64,000 bases of DNA, from contig JAECUM010016812.1 of assembly GCA_016617855.1 (NCBI GenBank), positions 1-64,000 on the forward strand. Reading direction: 5' to 3'. The notes beneath the pieces were generated by a model. The model searched no databases, was not told the origin of the DNA, and saw nothing but the letters and a program-made list of their open reading frames with translations. Source of the DNA: Megalonaias nervosa (Eukaryota > Mollusca > Bivalvia > Unionida > Unionidae). A program made the translations under genes and the position numbers. Shown one piece after another: positions 7,190-16,639 of this stretch. How positions within the stretch are numbered: the first letter of the stretch is position 1; every line of letters starts with the position of its first letter.

Positions 7190-9767
7190 ATGGAAAAATT
7201 ATCCGCGATTGAACCCTACGCAACCAGATTCGATCTTGACAGACTATCAGAATATAAATTTAGTACTTCGATGCAAGATCTGGCATTAACGGATGAGGAT
7301 GTAACCGAACGTATTCGTGAAGCAAAAAAGGAATTTTGACGATGGTGCTGCTCATGTATGGTCAACATTCAGAGTTGGAAATGTTACTAATATGATGAAT
7401 GACAAACGGGGAAAAGTAATTATTAATCACCTTGATAATCAAAAATATTTTATTTTAATAAAATTTATTGTAAATACAGAAGAAGATATTTGGATTATTC
7501 GTCACAAGCGTGATCCAGTCCGTGTGCAGTCCGGGGGTAATATTGTTTTCTTAAATAATAAATCTAAACCCGGAATACTTACTGGCATTGATAAACCGTA
7601 TTATGAGAAATCGTACCCTGTAACTGCTGTTGTCTATGGAATATTTCCGCTGAATGATAAACCTGACGTCGGGGATCTAAAACCTATGAGATTGTCGGAG
7701 TCAAGAATAAACTGTGTAGCTGAACGAGTTACAGAACATTTTACAAACGCGATACGTGGTAATGGCTTAACAGATTTAAGACGTAAAAAAATAAACACCT
7801 GGGCAGAGTCGGTTAAAGATACCGGAGCGTCTATCAGCGACGTTGCTGAGCTAGAGAAAAAATTAAGATTTCCAATAGCAGTGAAAACGCTGACAGGAGA
7901 GTGATGTGATGTGATTATGATTTTTAACGTAGCTTTAACAATTTTTCAGTCATATCGCTACGATGTCTGCAGTGTGGCAGTTTATAGTGATGTCTAGCAC
8001 TGGGGCATCATGCCGCAGACATGTAGCATGATGTCCCACCCGGTCACATTATCCTGACACCAGGCCGACCAGTCCTAACACTAACCTCTTAATGCTGAGC
8101 GCCAAGCGAGGCAGCTGTTAGTACCATTTTTGTAAGTCTTTGGTATGACTCGACCGGGGATCGAACCCACGACCTCCCGCATCCGAGGCGGACGCTCTAA
8201 CCACTAGGCCACCGGAGCGGTCCTGACAGGAGAGATTTTGTACAAACCGAAGTATATAAAAAATGGAACTCCGATAGATATTATTGATCATAACGCGCAC
8301 GCATGGACTGCTGCAGTAACAATATTTCCACGAGATAGAACGGGTAAATTTTATGACGGTGATATCTTTGATTTTATTAAAAATATTAGTAAAACCGATC
8401 CTGTTTCTGTTTGGTTATTTCAGAGTTCTGAGTATAATCATTATGATCAATTTGTACGACCCAATGGTGATATTTATCGTACAGAATCTCTCCATGAGGA
8501 AATGGAACATCTTGCGCAGCGCCTTTGGCGTGAATATACCTCTGATGATGTCATAGTTAGACAATTATTGAATAACTGTTTTACTGTTCCGTCAGTCGCT
8601 GCTCATTTCGCTCAGGAGAAAAATTCATGGAAAACGGCACGATCGGAATTTCTTGAAGATGTCAAGAAAAGTTGTATAGAATATGGGCATGGTGGATTAT
8701 GGAACACCAAATACGATTACAATGATGTTATCTCGGTTGATATGGTAGCGTGTTATCCTGGAAGTTTTCTTGGATATGGAGCATGTTCTAAATACTTTAA
8801 GAGATTCGGACATCCTACAACTGACATGACCAGGGTTGCGATAAACGGATCCTTACCAGATATTGACTTAACAGGATTTGCTCACGTAGAATCATTCGAG
8901 TTTAGAGAAGATCTCCATGCAATTACTTATGCTTGGTTCGGAAGACATTTTTCAGAGCGACGTTGGGTTCCGATAGTACTATTGCTGTATATGCTTGATG
9001 CTGAATTTTTAATATCGTTGAGAGTAACTGAAGCGATTATATCGTATAGTTCACAGAAGCAAGTTTGGTTACCAGAACCGGACAGATTTAATATCGATGA
9101 TACCAGGAAAGAATTCCCTGATACTGATGAAGATAATGTCATTAAAATAAATAAATGCAGGAACGAGTACGATGAAAAACTTGCAAAAGATCTTGGTAGA
9201 AAGATAATCGGTAAGTTTACTCAAGGTGGTTCATACGATCATAAACGAACGTGTACAAGATTGATTATGGACGATGCTGAACTAGATTTTATAATCGCTG
9301 ATACAACTGAGAAAAATACGTTTATAAACAGATGTAATGCTTATTTATCTGATGGAACAAAACTAGGTACCATTGTGAGCTATACTGATGGCGAGTCACC
9401 GCAGTTTACTCATTTAAGATCTTCGATGTTAGCGTACGTTTCGATAAATCTACTATCGATGATAAATAAATTTCCTCGTTACGTTGTCAGAGTCGCTACG
9501 GATTCATTTTATGTACATAAAAAATATAAAGATTTATTAAAGCTCGGTAATGGTGAATGGGGAACATGGAGAATAAAACAAGAAAATATACTTAGTTATT
9601 CTGAATCTGCAGATGTTGAAATTGCGGAGACATATTACAAAAATAATAATCAAATATCAAAGTCATCTGCACCATCTGTGTATGATCCTGTATCTAGACA
9701 TAAAACCGTTTATTTAATGGGTGTGGTGGTTCAGGTAAAACAACTCGTGCGATTAATTTATTTATAA
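7190..9767 (+). pseudogene. DNA polymerase B (Polinton, protein-primed type), N-terminal and catalytic part
   Basis: Starts MEKLSAIE at 7190; the frame shifts at 7320-7335 in an A-run, runs to 7904, is interrupted by a SINE, and resumes at 8235. The segment with CVAERVTEHF and DVAELEKKL, then VISVDMVACYPG (motif A), KIIGKFTQGGS (motif B region) and VRVATDSFYV (motif C with Thr-Asp-Ser), identify the family-B polymerase found in Mavericks and in related polymerase-helicase polyproteins. The exonuclease motifs are not obvious. Frames either side of the SINE agree if the SINE and one duplicate are ignored. The 3' end passes without a stop-start boundary into the helicase, via a frameshift at about 9716-9722. 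Confidence 0.85.
7890..8234 (-). mobile_element. tRNA-derived SINE (type A) in the polymerase gene, with 12-bp target duplication
   Basis: Target duplication CTGACAGGAGAG at 7890-7901 and 8223-8234. In minus orientation the element starts with a tRNA-related head (GGCCTAGTGGTTAGAGCG as A box, GGTTCGATCCC-like B box), then a conserved central part (GCTCAGCATTAAGAGGTTAG) and a tail ending in GATTTTTAACG-like sequence on the + strand. Further copies: 19755, 26625, 30642, 31128. A near-perfect duplication implies a fairly recent insertion into an already resident Polinton. Confidence 0.9.
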
Positions 9768-10460
9768 ATAATATATCAGATATGATTGTTTTAACACCGA
9801 CGCACAAACTTGCTAGAGAAATAAAGCAACGAGGAGTAAATCATGTACATATCACAGTTTCTTTAGATGGTGCGGAGATACCTGGACTCCTGAGCGAATG
9901 GGTGAAAAATATATACCTAAAATAATTATATGGGACGAGATATGCACGGTGTCGTTAGAAACACTAAAAACATTTCTTGAATGGTTGTTATTGAAGAATA
10001 CTGCTGTGATTATGTGCGGCGATAATGGTCAACCACCACCCTTCGTTGGACAGTCTCCACATGAATGGCTAAAGAATAATGTAGATTATTACGAAGAAAT
10101 AAATGATGACCATAGAGCTATTGATGAGCCGCTAAAGGAGCTTAAAAGATTAATCAGATTACAGCCAGATCAAATACAATGCAAGATACTGCGTAAAGTA
10201 ATTCCAGAGACAACTATAAATGATTTTTGGATTTTATGGAGACCTGCTGATTTGATAGTCGCGAGTAGAAAGATAGTTCGTGATGAACTACAAAAGAAAG
10301 TATTTACGTTACATAAAGAAAAGTTTCCGGATCTACATGTACCTTTGTGTTATCGCCCAGCAGATACTCGACGACAGAATATTGAAGTTGAAATACCAGG
10401 TGGAGATGCTGAAAATGTCCGAGTACAAAATCTTGTCTTGAATGATATCGTGTTGGTTGT
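9652..10460 (+). pseudogene. SF1 helicase domain continuous with the polymerase, 3' end deleted
   Basis: Follows the polymerase region after SSAPSVYDPVSRHKT. Walker A (GGSGKTTRA) is in one frame near 9730-9750; after a further frame change near 9880 the Walker B-like IIIWDEICTV and the motif CGDNGQPPP follow, then DHRAIDEPLKELKRLIRLQPDQ and PADLIVASRK. These are motifs I, II and III of a Pif1/RecD-like superfamily 1 helicase. The intact right-hand gene continues for about 1 kb with an SF1 C-terminal part and an HNH domain; here the frame runs into antisense integrase at about 10456-10465, so an internal deletion removed the C-terminus. Confidence 0.8.
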
Positions 10461-10465
10461 TGTGT

Positions 10466-10944
10466 TCTATTAAATCGTTCAACAATTGCCTGATCACGAT
10501 GAATTTCAGTATGTCCTCGTCTGATTTTAACGTTATGTTTCTTCATCAATGATGATACTACTCCAAGAAATTCTTTACCGGGATCAACTTGTAATAACCG
10601 TGGCCATCGTAGACCACCACGTTGATAAATGCGCTCAAACGCAGATGCAACTTCAGATGTTGTCTTTGTTGATAATGGCTCCGCTTCTTTGTATCTACTC
10701 GCAACGTCAACGACAGTCAATGCGTATTTGTACGTGCGTGATTTTCGTCCACGTGTTTTAATGGTGTCGTGTGGTAAAAACAAAATATCTGCTTGATGAA
10801 CTTCATTAGGAACACTAACATCAAAATGCGCGTAATGAATTTTTTTAGGTGGACTTAGGAAGATTTGCCATATTGCCTGTCGTGCTAACCATGATGCAGC
10901 AACATCACGTGAAACTTTTGCTGCTTCGGCGAGTTTGCTAATTG
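10466..10944 (-). pseudogene. Polinton integrase (rve family), truncated at both ends
   Basis: DDE integrase of the retroviral type. Readable from ISKLAEAAKVS (near 10940) through the zinc/helix region, VHQADILFLPHD (first catalytic Asp), VVDVASRYKEAEPLS, LLQVDPGKEF (second Asp) and IVERFNRT (Glu, about 34 residues after the second Asp). The three catalytic residues are present. The protein then runs into antisense helicase sequence after FNRT, and its first 20 or so codons are fused to the ATPase start. Compared with 56027-57004 it lacks the N-terminus and the C-terminal SH3/chromo-like part. Integrase inserts the element and generates short target duplications. Confidence 0.85.
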
Positions 10945-11594
10945 ACTTTTCTGCGACACGAAAACAAGAACCAGTAAAACACCATCCAGCGCTTCCGAAT
11001 TCTATCAGAATGATTATAATAGGCCCATCTGGAAGTGGGAAGACGCAATTACTGCTTAATCTAATAATGTGATGGCTGAAGTGGGATAAATTATATTTAG
11101 TAGCGCCATCTGTAGATGATCAGCGATGTTACGATGTACTTAAAGATTTTAATGAAAACGCAAAATCGTTACATGAAGACAATGTCATAGACTTTATTAC
11201 TGATATTGATGAAGCGCCATCCGTAGATGATCTAGATGGATTCATTAATAATTTGGTAGTGTATGATGATGTTATGCTGGACAAACAATCAAATCCAGCT
11301 AGAATATTTTCACGAGGTAGACATAAAAACACAGACGTGATTTATGTTACACAGCGTTATACACAAATCCCAAAAGTAATCAGAGACAACTGTAACATTT
11401 TAGTTGTGTTTAATGGCGTAGATAATCATACACTGCAAAATATTTATTATACTTGGTGTTCTGGGGACATGGACATGAACAAATTTAAAAATTTCTTTTC
11501 AAAAGCACAAGCTGCTCCTTTTGGTTTTGTAACGATAAATTTACATGATCCTAGGTCAAGATATCGCAACGGACTTGATATAATTTTTGGATAA
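10942..11594 (+). pseudogene. A32-type packaging ATPase (FtsK/HerA superfamily)
   Basis: Reads IDFSATRKQEP, then IIIGPSGSGKTQLLLNL (Walker A, about 11016-11060), KWDKLYLVAPS, NNLVVYDDVML (Walker B), RGRHKNTDVIYVTQRY (sensor, with Gln) and ends LDIIFG at 11594. This is the genome-packaging ATPase of Polintons, adintoviruses and large DNA viruses. A TGA at 11070-11072 interrupts it (the right-hand copy has AGA there), and no ATG is seen at the N-terminus because a deletion joined it to the integrase. The only usable upstream ATG is 11010, which would remove the conserved N-terminal residues. Confidence 0.85.
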
Positions 11595-11598
11595 AAAT

Positions 11599-11775
11599 CA
11601 TAGCAGCAGAGAGGGTGGACGACAAACGTATGTGACCAGATTGTGAAAAAATCTGATCAATTAGAGAAGTTTTCATTATTAAGACAAAAACTTTTTTTTC
11701 AGCCCTCGTAGGAACCCTTTAATTTCAAAAATAAGGTCTCTAAAAAGTTGTAGGGTCCACCCTCTCTGCTGCTAT
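11599..11775. repeat. 21-bp perfect inverted repeat at the right end of the left element
   Basis: ATAGCAGCAGAGAGGGTGGAC at about 11599-11619 is the exact reverse complement of the sequence ending at about 11775. The outer end reads AG inward, as Polinton termini do. About 130 bp lie between the arms. It may be part of the element's terminal inverted repeat or a MITE lodged at the end; the other Polinton end is outside the window. Confidence 0.6.
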
Positions 11776-11819
11776 TGTGCATGCATACAGACACTTTGTC
11801 TTATGTTCTATATACATAG

Positions 11820-11950
11820 TACGGATTTGGACGGCAGTTTGAAAAAGTATTTCCACCTGACGGAAGCGGAAGCAGCGAATATTTACCCGCCAATGATTTT
11901 CATATCTTTTCCATCCGCCAAAGACCCCACATGGAACGAAAGATAGCCAG
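11820..11950 (+). CDS. RETSAT: RetSat exon (all-trans-retinol 13,14-reductase), with in-frame TAG
   Basis: Acceptor TATATACATAG at 11809-11819 and donor CCAG/GTATGA at 11950. In frame it codes TDLDGSLKKYF and then IFISFPSAKDPTWNER, a strongly conserved RetSat stretch that in other animals continues Tyr-Pro-Gly-Lys. Here the Tyr codon is TAG (11944-11946). RetSat is an ER flavoprotein that saturates the 13-14 double bond of retinol. The exon begins about 45 bp after the Polinton end. Upstream exons must lie beyond or left of the insertion. The stop may mean a decaying gene or a sequence error. Confidence 0.75.
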
Positions 11951-12842
11951 GTATGATACTTCTTTTAATCACACGGCCTACATTCCATCTCGGCTGAAAT
12001 GGCAACGTCGGAATATATTAAAGCCGGAAGACGACCTCATTAGCATTAATGTAAAATTTTAGGAGGGTGGCTATAAAATGCGATTGACGTCAGAGGTCGT
12101 GCCTCCCTTGTAAGTGGTGTTTTCCATCATCAGTCAATATCGGAATCAATAGTGACTTTTATAAGTCTGAATACGGTAGGAATAAATATAACATTGACAT
12201 ATATTACGTCAAGGCACCACTTTGCTATATTCTCTGATTAATTGCAAAATATGTCGTTGTTTCACATTTATAAGCTGTCAGTTTTACCCGTGTTCTTGTT
12301 TGGATTCTATATATTACGGCACAGCAACACATGTAGACCTTTTGGTGCAGGGGCAGTTGAGGTGAAGTTCCTTGCCCAAGGATACACCGCGGGGTGATCT
12401 GATAGGATTTAAATCCGCACGCTTTCGGTCCAGAATGCAGACCACTGATCAAGGCTTACGTGGTGACCCGGAATGATGGCCGCTTCATGCAGATTCTCCG
12501 GTTTTCTCCCCCCCCCCCAACCCCCCAATTTCTTTACCCAAAAGTGTCTACTGTCGAGAGCACTACCTATAGAAAAGTTGTTTAAACTCTTGTTAAATAG
12601 ACAAAATAAATGAAATTGAAATAATACAATCAAACAGCCAAAAGCGGTTAGGCCCGATCACAAGGCATCTTTGGTTAATATGCTGTGTTTACACCTTAAG
12701 ACGCTTCCACACATCACTTTAGGTCACTTGTATGGTATTACTCTTACGCCGCAAGATGGACTAGGAGAAGGAAGGACATATAGACGTCATTTAGTTGACA
12801 GCGCACTTTCTCTTATGCTATAATTTGTCATTTTCTTTTAAG
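11951..12842. other. Intron with a SINE-like stretch and C-run
   Basis: Between RetSat exons. Holds a type-C SINE-like piece near 12320-12480 (listed separately) and a C-run at 12508-12518. No other gene seen. Confidence 0.6.
12320..12480 (-). mobile_element. SINE-like element, type C
   Basis: Contains GCACAGCAACA, a 'gttccttgcccaaggata' block and a tRNA-like head on the minus strand (GATTTAAATCC as B-box-like, 'gaccactgatca' as A-box-like). A relative lies at 26960-27155. Degenerate, no clear target duplication. Confidence 0.5.
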
Positions 12843-13007
12843 GAAAATCGTATGTATACTCGTCGTTGTGGCGCCGCAACACTGGTTCTTCCTTGGAAGG
12901 AAAGGAGAGTAAAATACAGAGGAGACGACTATGTTGCGCTCAAAGAGCAGTTCAGCCACGAGTTATGGGGACAGTGCGAATTAATGTTTCCTAATCTACA
13001 AGGAAAG
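12843..13007 (+). CDS. RETSAT: RetSat exon with internal frame shifts
   Basis: Acceptor TTTTCTTTTAAG before 12843, donor GGAAAG/GTAAAA after 13007. With the G left over from the previous exon it starts Gly-Lys-Ser, as expected for RetSat. The last two thirds read PWKERRVKYRGDDY and then LMFPNLQGK, typical RetSat. Between them the expected residues are found in a different frame, so at least two compensating indels are present near 12850-12890. With the TAG in the previous exon this suggests either a pseudogene or a noisy assembly. Confidence 0.7.
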
Positions 13008-13483
13008 GTAAAATCTCTTATCCTTCATTAGCTCAGCCATTTTCCTTTACATTTAGTTTTGTTAAATAGAGCTATATTTCTTCAGAAGCAATATTGAACG
13101 GACGCATGCAAAGTGTCTGACTACCAGACATGGAAATCATGTGCTAAATATCCATCTGTATTGTTTAGTGTGTTAGTTTTGTCCATCCTTCCTGTTAAAT
13201 TTTCCGTTTCGGTAACTGTGAGGTTTATTTATGTTTTAGAGAATGTTAATGTCTTTACCTTTTATTTTTACATCTTTATGTTTATTTGGAAGGATTGATC
13301 TGATTAATGATAAGGTTATTACCTTTTGTGTGTTTTTTTTTCTATAGGGTTTATCTGTTTATTCGGAAGGATTTATCTTCCTAAAATTTTATTTTGCAAT
13401 TTCTTTATCGTTAAGTTGTAGAAACTTAATTTTAATCAGACCCAGGCTATCCAATATTGTGCTGACGTACCGGTAAACCCCGA

Positions 13484-13516
<33 letters not shown>

Positions 13517-14689
13517 CATACATACATAAATACATACATACATACACACATACATACATACATACATACATACATACATACATACATAAAAAGGGGTTCC
13601 ATTGATAGATACATTCATACATATATACATGCAAACATAAATATATGCGTACATACAAGGGATGTCCACTGATGTTTTCAAAGCTTTGGAAAAACAACAA
13701 AACATGAAAAACACGAAATATACAAGAATAAATATAATTAGTCTCCATCGTTTTTTTTTTTTTTTTTTTGGTTCCATTAACGAAACACACAACAAATCAA
13801 AAAATCAAGTACAATATATGTCCAAGGGCTCATGTGATAGACAATATTGAATTCTATCGTATGTAAAATGTGGAGTCTCAGCTCTGGGTTACATAGGATC
13901 TATTTTGTTTTTAATTCTAATACCTGGCTACTGCCACCAATTGCCACTACATTTACATTAAGAGAGCATCTTGGAATGATCAAGAGTCACGCGCAATAAA
14001 GGACGTTTTGACCTTCTTCCCACGATTTATTGAAAATTGCCACAACAAAATCACATTCGGGCACTAACCTAAATATCTTGTCACCTATTTTCACCCAACC
14101 TAACTTTTCTCTGGAGTTACTTAATACTGCTTATAGCTATGTTCAAGGTCTTCTGATTTACCGGGGTATCGTTATTACACATTTATATTCCCCCCCCCCC
14201 CTTAAACACTAAGTTATTACGCCAGGAGTTGATCAAAAGTTGAAATATAAAAACAGCATGTAGTCAAAATTTCCGACATTAAAATCGGCAGTTTCTTCGT
14301 TAAATACCTTACCCAATCATAATACCTTAGGAGAATTACTACTACCTCGCAAATCCAGCTCTCTCAGATACTACTTTTAGCTAAAGGGATCATAAAGGTG
14401 TCTGCCGACGTATGTGGCGGTCGAGCTGAGTGTTCTTCTCTTAGGTATAAGAATTGTTGCAAAGTCCAAAAATCTCTCAGTTACTACTTCCGCTCGTGCC
14501 AAGAAGTACGCTCTCGTCAGGAGAGGCCTCGCAAAAGCCAGAATCTACTTGGAAGATATACCATTACAAGTTGAGGTTTTTTTTTTTTTCACTTCTAAGG
14601 AAAGTATACTCCATCTAGATTTCCAGCTTTTTCTCTTCCTATGCAGACAAAGTTCTGCCTTTGCAATTTGCTAACACTTTGTCGTCGTC
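13008..14689. other. Intronic DNA, simple repeats only
   Basis: Start of the 8.2-kb RetSat intron. Contains a CATA/ACAT tetranucleotide array at about 13484-13590, a T18 run near 13751 and C-runs near 14191. Short frames here are repeat artefacts (Tyr/Met/Cys runs). Confidence 0.7.
13484..13590. repeat. (ACAT)n microsatellite
   Basis: Near-continuous CATA tetranucleotides with a few interruptions. Confidence 0.95.
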
Positions 14690-15030
14690 ACACATTTAGG
14701 TACTTGCACGCGGAGCCAATGGGACTTCACATTTAGTTTGATCTATAATGATTTTGTACGTGCAAGTCTCTAGCGCTTATAAAAAAATTCCTAGTATATG
14801 TGTAATTCCATTGCGAACTGGTACATATTGGTGAGTTTCTATTCCAAGGCATTCGAAGCATCCGAGCGCCAACTTCAGTGACTTTACTAGTAAAGGCGGT
14901 CTGTGGTCCTTTTTTCCTACAGTTAATTGCCTCATAATGAACACTGGCGCACCTAATTTGTACGTATCTATAACGGTGTCTCAGTTCCCTTTTATGTGAC
15001 GGATTTTGTGTGCAATGTAGACACTTGAGT
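14690..15030 (+). repeat. Diverged dispersed repeat, copy 1
   Basis: Shares with 16140-16440 the order: 'atatgt.taattcc', 'ctggtacata..ggtgagtttc', 'aaggcatTC', 'ccttttttcc' and following sequence. Could be terminal repeats of the DIRS-like element downstream or an unrelated dispersed repeat. Confidence 0.4.
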
Positions 15031-16139
15031 TCATTTCTGTATTGCTTCCACTCTGGAGGGACAAGTACAAGTCAGCTTTGTATACATGATTTACTCAGTC
15101 GCCTCTTGCTCATGCATGTTTCTGTAGGTAACACTTGAGTGATGTTTATCTGCTTAAGCATTCTGTTACATGTAGGCTCGTACAAAAGTAACAAAAGAAA
15201 AGAGTGAAGCCAACAAGCTTTGTAAATTTTAACAAAATAATTTATTTCCCTAGAAAACACAGTAAAAATATGAAATAGGACTTACGGTTTGTGAATATAA
15301 TCCAAAAATTAATCCTAGAATTGAAAAATATAAGTCATATCACTAAACAGTTCTAATTGAATCCAGTTTCGAATCTCTATGAAATTCCAATATGGAAGCG
15401 ATGACGTCAGATGAGGTCGTTGTACTGATGGCAACAGTTCCTCGTTGAAACACAGTTTATAATGTTGTGTTTAGAATTCCAGAATAAATTTCCACTAAAT
15501 GTCTTTGTCCCAGAATTTTTATAAAGAAAAGCACTTGTTTTGTTTTCCAGGGAATATGAATTATTAAATCCCAAAAAATAGATGAACTTCAGAACAAACT
15601 GGCATCAACAATAAAAACAAACACCTTGAGCTCTTAAAGGTTTATGATACGACTGAATAGATCTACTAGCAAATGGCTATTTTAACCCACGATTTTAGAT
15701 CACATGGTGGCTCACGTGACAGGGCTACGTGATTACTAATTTGAACAGCGCAGTAAAAAAATGCTATTTTACACGTACGCTAGAATAGCCCTATCTAAGA
15801 ATCAGATTCCCATACTGGAAATAAATTAAAAAAGAAAGGCTTTTTACAACTCAGCTAAAACGTGGGCCGAACATCACCTTGGTAATAGCCAATCGTTTTC
15901 ATTTAATGTTTACAAACGTCTCAACCAAGGTGAACTAAAAATAGTGATAAAGCAACCGTAACGTTCTAATCAGGTCAAGTAAATTTTCCGAAAAGATATT
16001 CAAATCCAATGGAAATTATCATTACAATAAAATATAATGAAACAAAAATAAAATATTTTTTTTTTTTTTTTTTTTTTAAAACTAACACACAAGCAATTTA
16101 ATTACATATTCGTAACAATTCCATCCTATTTAAAAATAT

Positions 16140-16440
16140 GTTAGGACTACAATATTTATGTGTGCATGTCATTATGTTCTTGCGAAACTCCTTTATATGT
16201 ATAATTCCGTCATTTCTGGTACATACAGGTGAGTTTCCTTACCATGGCATCCTTAGCCTTGGAAAGCCATGCTTCATTGATTCTACCTGTACATGTCGTC
16301 CTTAATTTTCTCTACAGGTAGGCTTGTCGTCTGCTATCACTTTTTTCCAGGTAACCATCAGTTGGTATAGCTCTGCGCCCACACTGTATTCACACATCAC
16401 ATGTGCGGACCCACAGGTTTATATTTATCTTTACAGGTGG
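16140..16440 (+). repeat. Diverged dispersed repeat, copy 2
   Basis: Partner of 14690-15030, about 1.4 kb away in the same orientation, just upstream of the DIRS-like coding remnant. Confidence 0.4.
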
Positions 16441-16639
16441 TATTCTCATTATATTTTACCTGTACACTTCATTGCTTTATTAGACTGTCGATTATCAATT
16501 TCTTGGTCAAATTTTTAAGATTTAGCTCTGTACCGACATTGCCTTCTAAAGACTTGTGCAGGGCTACAGTTTTATACGTTTTGCTGTCTATGGGATATGA
16601 GCAAAAACGCACAGCTCAGGACGAAGACGTCACCAGTCT

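Noticed and set aside
8150..8220. tRNA genes (also at 20000, 26640, 29410, 30650, 31140)
   Set aside because: They are the tRNA-derived heads of SINEs, followed by a shared non-tRNA body.
7902..8222. Intron in the polymerase gene
   Set aside because: Flanked by a 12-bp direct duplication and homologous to four other dispersed copies, hence a SINE; no proper splice sites.
300..11072. TGA as a sense codon, from in-frame TGA in the capsid (300) and ATPase (11070) frames
   Set aside because: The right element also has TAA and TAG stops plus frameshifts, and the right ATPase has AGA where the left has TGA, so decay or error explains it better.
13389..13795. Minus-strand ORFs rich in Met, Tyr, Cys, Val
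   Set aside because: Translation of the ACAT microsatellite.
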